From contig DATHCY010000257.1 of NCBI GenBank assembly GCA_035319305.1, forward strand, positions 1-10,339: a stretch of 10,339 nt of DNA. Reading direction: 5' to 3'. Of the stretch, positions 7,725 through 10,339 are shown piece after piece; position 1 is the first letter of the stretch, and every line of letters starts with the position of its first letter. A model generated the notes under the pieces. The model was not told where the DNA came from. It did no database searches and worked only from the letters and a program-made list of their open reading frames with translations. A program made the translations under genes and the position numbers. The stretch comes from Methanocella_A sp035319305 (lineage in GTDB: Archaea; Halobacteriota; Methanocellia; Methanocellales; Methanocellaceae).

Positions 7725-7733
7725 TTATATAAA
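7725..7733 (+). promoter_or_regulatory. Overlapping candidate TATA box for the divergent permease gene
   Basis: Read on the plus strand the same bases give TTATATAAA, also an acceptable box A. Initiation about 25 bases downstream would fall near 7757, about 24 bases before the ATG at 7781. A second AT-rich element at 7693-7704 (TATATATTTAAG) is a weaker alternative, further from the gene. Confidence 0.5.
7726..7733 (-). promoter_or_regulatory. Archaeal TATA box (TTTATATA) for the kinase-receiver operon
   Basis: The minus strand carries a perfect TTTATATA. Initiation about 25 bases downstream would lie near 7702, giving a leader of about 25 bases that contains the AGGGTG site before the TTG at 7677. 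The kinase and receiver genes would be co-transcribed from here. Confidence 0.7.
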
Positions 7734-7749
7734 ACTCTATTATTAATGG

Positions 7750-7766
7750 CGCCGGGCGTACCGGCG
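7750..7766 (+). repeat. Perfect 6-bp inverted repeat (hairpin) before the permease start
   Basis: CGCCGG and CCGGCG flank a five-base spacer GCGTA, ending 14 bases before the ATG at 7781. It falls near the predicted transcription start, so it could be an operator half-site pair or an mRNA hairpin in the leader. No clear Shine-Dalgarno lies between it and the ATG. The symmetry is seen directly; function is inference. Confidence 0.5.
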
Positions 7767-7780
7767 GGTCGGTTTCAAAG

Positions 7781-9064
7781 ATGATCGGAGAAATCCTAGT
7801 ATTTTTGCTCACTTACTTTTTGATCATAGCCCGCCCGTGGAAGTTCAACGAAGTCACCGGATCGCTGACCGGCGCGGCCCTCATGCTACTCTTCCTGCAG
7901 CCCCACCATGTGCTAGAGGCGCTCGGCTTCGCTACCCAATACAAAACGCCCGGAGTAGCGACCTGGAATGTGGTGGTCATCCTCGTGGAATTAATGATCA
8001 TCAGCACATTCCTAGAGGACTACGGACTATTCGAATGGTGCGCCACCAAGGCCATGAGCCTTGGCGGCGGTGACGGAAAAAAGATCTTCGACTGCATATA
8101 CCTTATCACCTGTATCATCAGCACGTTCGCCTCAAATAATATCGCGATACTAACCATGACGCCAGTAATCCTAATGTTCTGCAGACGTACCGGCTTCGAC
8201 CCAAAACCATTTATGTACTCGTCGTTCTTCGCCGCCAATATCGCGTCAATGTTTCTACTGCCGGGCAACCTGACCAACATCATGATCGGCGACGGATTCC
8301 ACATCGGCTACCTACACTTCACAGCATTTATGTTCCTACCCACGATCGCCGCCCTGATCCTGAACTATGCTGCCTTCCGCTTCTGGTACAATGGTATGAT
8401 CGACAAGCCATACCAGATTGAGAAAACCGACCCAGTAAAGCTAATCAAAGATAAACGGATGGTATACCTAGGAATTATTGTACTTGCCTTTGTACTGATC
8501 GCATTTGGTTTTGCGAATAACATGGGCATCCCCCCCGCTATAGTGACCACTCTGGGCATCATCCCACTATACCTAGCCGAACGCCGCCCACTACATCGGA
8601 CCGTCCGAGTCTCATGGGGCGTGGCGATCTTCGTCTTCTCCCTGTTCATTGTAGTCAAAGGCCTAGAGGTAAGCGGTTTGAACACGCTTGTGAGCGGCCT
8701 GATCCTGTCAATCGTGGGCCAGAACCCAATCCTGACCACATACTTCATTTCCCTATCTTCCGCGCTGCTCTGCAACGTATTCAACAATATACCAATGACC
8801 GCCATGATGGTACCGATCACCACAGGAATCGCCGGAACCAGGGACATGGCCCTAGCCCTGGCCTACTCGCTGGTCATCGGCAGCAACCTGGGCGCCAACA
8901 TTACAATAACAGGAGCGCTTGCCGGTATCCTGTGGCTCGAAACCGGTAAGGCAGAAGGGTGGAGCACCAATATTATAGAGTTCGTTAAAACAGGGCTTAT
9001 GGTGACGCCTCTTGCGATCTTGAGCGCGGCATCAGTGCTCGCACTGCAAATCATCCTAGTTTAG
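7781..9064 (+). CDS. ArsB-family (ion transporter superfamily) membrane anion permease
   Basis: A 427-residue, very hydrophobic protein with about 11-12 membrane segments, roughly at residues 2-18, 28-48, 61-82, 101-133, 143-170, 178-203, 228-245, 250-267, 277-300, 302-345, 355-385 and 398-425. From memory it is colinear with E. coli ArsB (429 residues) along its length: FLEDYGLFEW, the loop motif SNNIAILTMTP at 118-128, GNLTNIM, IKD before the central segment, the second-half motif NNIPMTAMMVP at 335-343, and GSNLGANITITGALAGILWL at 367-386. The two-repeat plan with an Asn-rich loop in each half is typical of the superfamily. ArsB has NDGAALILTP and GCDLGPKITPIGSLA where this protein has SNNIAILTMTP and GSNLGANITITGALA, so arsenite export is possible but not assured. 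No arsR, arsA or arsC is nearby. It is divergent from a sensor kinase operon. The ATG follows no strong ribosome site. Confidence 0.85.
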   Translation: MIGEILVFLLTYFLIIARPWKFNEVTGSLTGAALMLLFLQPHHVLEALGFATQYKTPGVATWNVVVILVELMIISTFLEDYGLFEWCATKAMSLGGGDGKKIFDCIYLITCIISTFASNNIAILTMTPVILMFCRRTGFDPKPFMYSSFFAANIASMFLLPGNLTNIMIGDGFHIGYLHFTAFMFLPTIAALILNYAAFRFWYNGMIDKPYQIEKTDPVKLIKDKRMVYLGIIVLAFVLIAFGFANNMGIPPAIVTTLGIIPLYLAERRPLHRTVRVSWGVAIFVFSLFIVVKGLEVSGLNTLVSGLILSIVGQNPILTTYFISLSSALLCNVFNNIPMTAMMVPITTGIAGTRDMALALAYSLVIGSNLGANITITGALAGILWLETGKAEGWSTNIIEFVKTGLMVTPLAILSAASVLALQIILV

Positions 9065-9072
9065 CAATTGAT

Positions 9073-10339
9073 TCAGCAGTCAGCAGCCGGCAGCATAACG
9101 ATGATCTTGCTGCCCTGGGTCCAGTCCCCAGGCGTGCGATCCTCGACACTGACCTGGCCTCGATAACCCTCGACCAGGGTCCTCACCATATACAGCCCCA
9201 AGCCTCTGCTCTCAGCCCTGTTCTCGCCGCCCCGGAACCTGCGGAACAGCCTGCTTTTCAGCGCGTCGGGCATACCGGGACCATTATCTTCCACCACACA
9301 CCGGTAGTAGGCATGCCCCTTCTCAATAGCCGGTTCGACCCTCACATCGACGATCAGCGGTTTCGCCTCGTCCGAATGCTTGATAGCGTTGGAGATAAGG
9401 TTGAGGAATACGTCCAGAAGGAGTTCATTCGCCTTCACGAAATAATGAGGCAGATCCGGGACGTTTATCGTCACATCCCGATCATCAGGGCATAGGCTCG
9501 CCGTGCCGATATCACCAAAAAGCTCACGCATATCAACCCGCCGGGTTTCGAACTTCCCGATCGTCAGATGCTGGAGCTTTCTGACGTTATCGATCAGCCT
9601 GGAGCTGTTCTGGATCGCCTGGTATGACTTTTCCAGCATAGTTTTCCCTTCCACAGTTATCTCTCCATCCTCGCCCAAGGACATAAGCGCCAACTCCAGG
9701 TAGCCCATCGCCGAATGGTTCATATTGTTAATGTCATGTCCCATTAGATCCACGTACAGCTCCGCCCGCTGCTTAGCCAGCTGCAGCTCCGCGGTCCGTT
9801 CCCTGATGCAGGCTCCCTGCTCACTACACACGTCGTTCAGCCTGGCAATTAGACGCGCCCTCTCCAGCGATGACGCGATCAAATTGCAGACCACCCGCAT
9901 CAACTCTATTTCATCGGGCTCGAACCGAGTTCGATTCCTAGTGCCAAAGGACAGCGTCCCAATCATCTTATCGTGGGCGACCAACGGGTGGCAACAATAG
10001 GCAGTGATCCCGAGCGATCTGATCAGATCCGTCCTGGGATCAGTGGAACGCTGCACATCCTCAACGATGGTTCGCTGCCTATCCCGGGCCACGCAGCCAC
10101 AGACCGCCTGCCCATACTCCAGCCACTCTATCTTCCGAGCAACACCATCCGAAATCCCGGCGTAGTTGTAAAGACGCAGCCGACTTCCATCCTCCGTTAC
10201 GAGGAAGTTGAAATAGGCCTCCAGACCAAGATGGGCCGACAGCCTATCGAAAACAGAATCAAGAATTTCTCGAGGGTTATCGCTAAGGAGCAGCGAGCTC
10301 GCGAGGTCAGATAGCAGCTGTACCTGCTCGTTCAGTTTC
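9073..10339 (-). CDS. GAF-domain histidine kinase, 5' part cut by the window edge
   Basis: The C-terminal 421 residues of a third sensor kinase. The frame stays open to base 10339, and the residues before the internal GTG at 10092 (HLGLEAYFNFLVTEDGSRL, then YAGIS and YGQAVCGCVA) are the first half of a GAF domain, so that GTG is not the start. After the GAF (about 9870-10320) comes a short helical linker and the kinase core: probable phosphoacceptor His in DLMGHDINNMNH (codon 9736-9738), an N box FLNLISNAIKHSD, DNGPGMPDA, RRFRGG and RGLGLYMV. It ends at TGA 9073-9075. The core is homologous to the other two kinases but more divergent (Met for Leu and His for Gln in the H motif). The GAF and linker are Cys-rich (CGC, CC, and two more Cys in the linker). 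It converges on the permease with eight bases between stops. Further sensory domains probably lie outside the window. Confidence 0.93.
   Translation of the reverse strand, partial: KLNEQVQLLSDLASSLLLSDNPREILDSVFDRLSAHLGLEAYFNFLVTEDGSRLRLYNYAGISDGVARKIEWLEYGQAVCGCVARDRQRTIVEDVQRSTDPRTDLIRSLGITAYCCHPLVAHDKMIGTLSFGTRNRTRFEPDEIELMRVVCNLIASSLERARLIARLNDVCSEQGACIRERTAELQLAKQRAELYVDLMGHDINNMNHSAMGYLELALMSLGEDGEITVEGKTMLEKSYQAIQNSSRLIDNVRKLQHLTIGKFETRRVDMRELFGDIGTASLCPDDRDVTINVPDLPHYFVKANELLLDVFLNLISNAIKHSDEAKPLIVDVRVEPAIEKGHAYYRCVVEDNGPGMPDALKSRLFRRFRGGENRAESRGLGLYMVRTLVEGYRGQVSVEDRTPGDWTQGSKIIVMLPAADC

Noticed and set aside
9065..9072. A shared terminator between the convergent permease and GAF kinase
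   Set aside because: Only eight bases separate the stops, with no T run or hairpin in the gap.
9073..10092. GTG at 10092 as the start of the GAF kinase
   Set aside because: The upstream codons stay open to the edge and encode the first half of the same GAF domain; a start here would cut the domain in two.

Overview
The window looks like methanogen DNA, most plausibly from a Methanocella-like member of the Methanomicrobia. This is inferred from family content, not from a marker gene. The signs are a MEDS sensory domain, a PocR domain, long soluble PAS-array histidine kinases with a D-x-MGHDINN-x-N phosphorylation motif, a stand-alone receiver protein, and archaeal TTTATATA-type box A promoters placed correctly before genes. 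No rRNA, tRNA, insertion sequence or CRISPR array was seen.

Layout, left to right: (1) 64-4290, minus strand: a 1408-residue cytosolic hybrid-sensor kinase (MEDS, three PAS, PocR, three PAS, kinase core). (2) 4291-4485: intergenic, with a candidate TATA box for that kinase. (3) 4486-4859, minus: the decayed remnant of a receiver gene, with a premature stop and several indels. (4) 4940-5344, minus: an intact 134-residue stand-alone receiver. (5) 5341-7677, minus: a 778-residue four-PAS kinase overlapping the receiver start by four bases (GTGA). (6) 7678-7780: a compact divergent promoter region with a near-symmetrical TATA element and a GC-rich hairpin. (7) 7781-9064, plus: a 427-residue ArsB-family membrane permease. 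(8) 9073-10339, minus: the C-terminal part of a third kinase with a GAF domain; its frame is open through the right edge.

The kinase at 5341-7677 and the receiver at 4940-5344 form a translationally coupled two-component pair. The other two kinases have no intact partner here and may use the same receiver, or others elsewhere. All three share a clearly homologous core, and at least one PAS domain is shared between the two complete kinases, so the locus appears to have grown by duplication and PAS domain exchange. The receiver has no output domain, so the response is probably protein-protein signalling, not direct DNA binding. I found no evidence of a wholly new type of system. The most distinctive points are the non-canonical kinase motif, the modular sensor evolution, the dead receiver paralogue, and the ArsB-like permease with altered core motifs.
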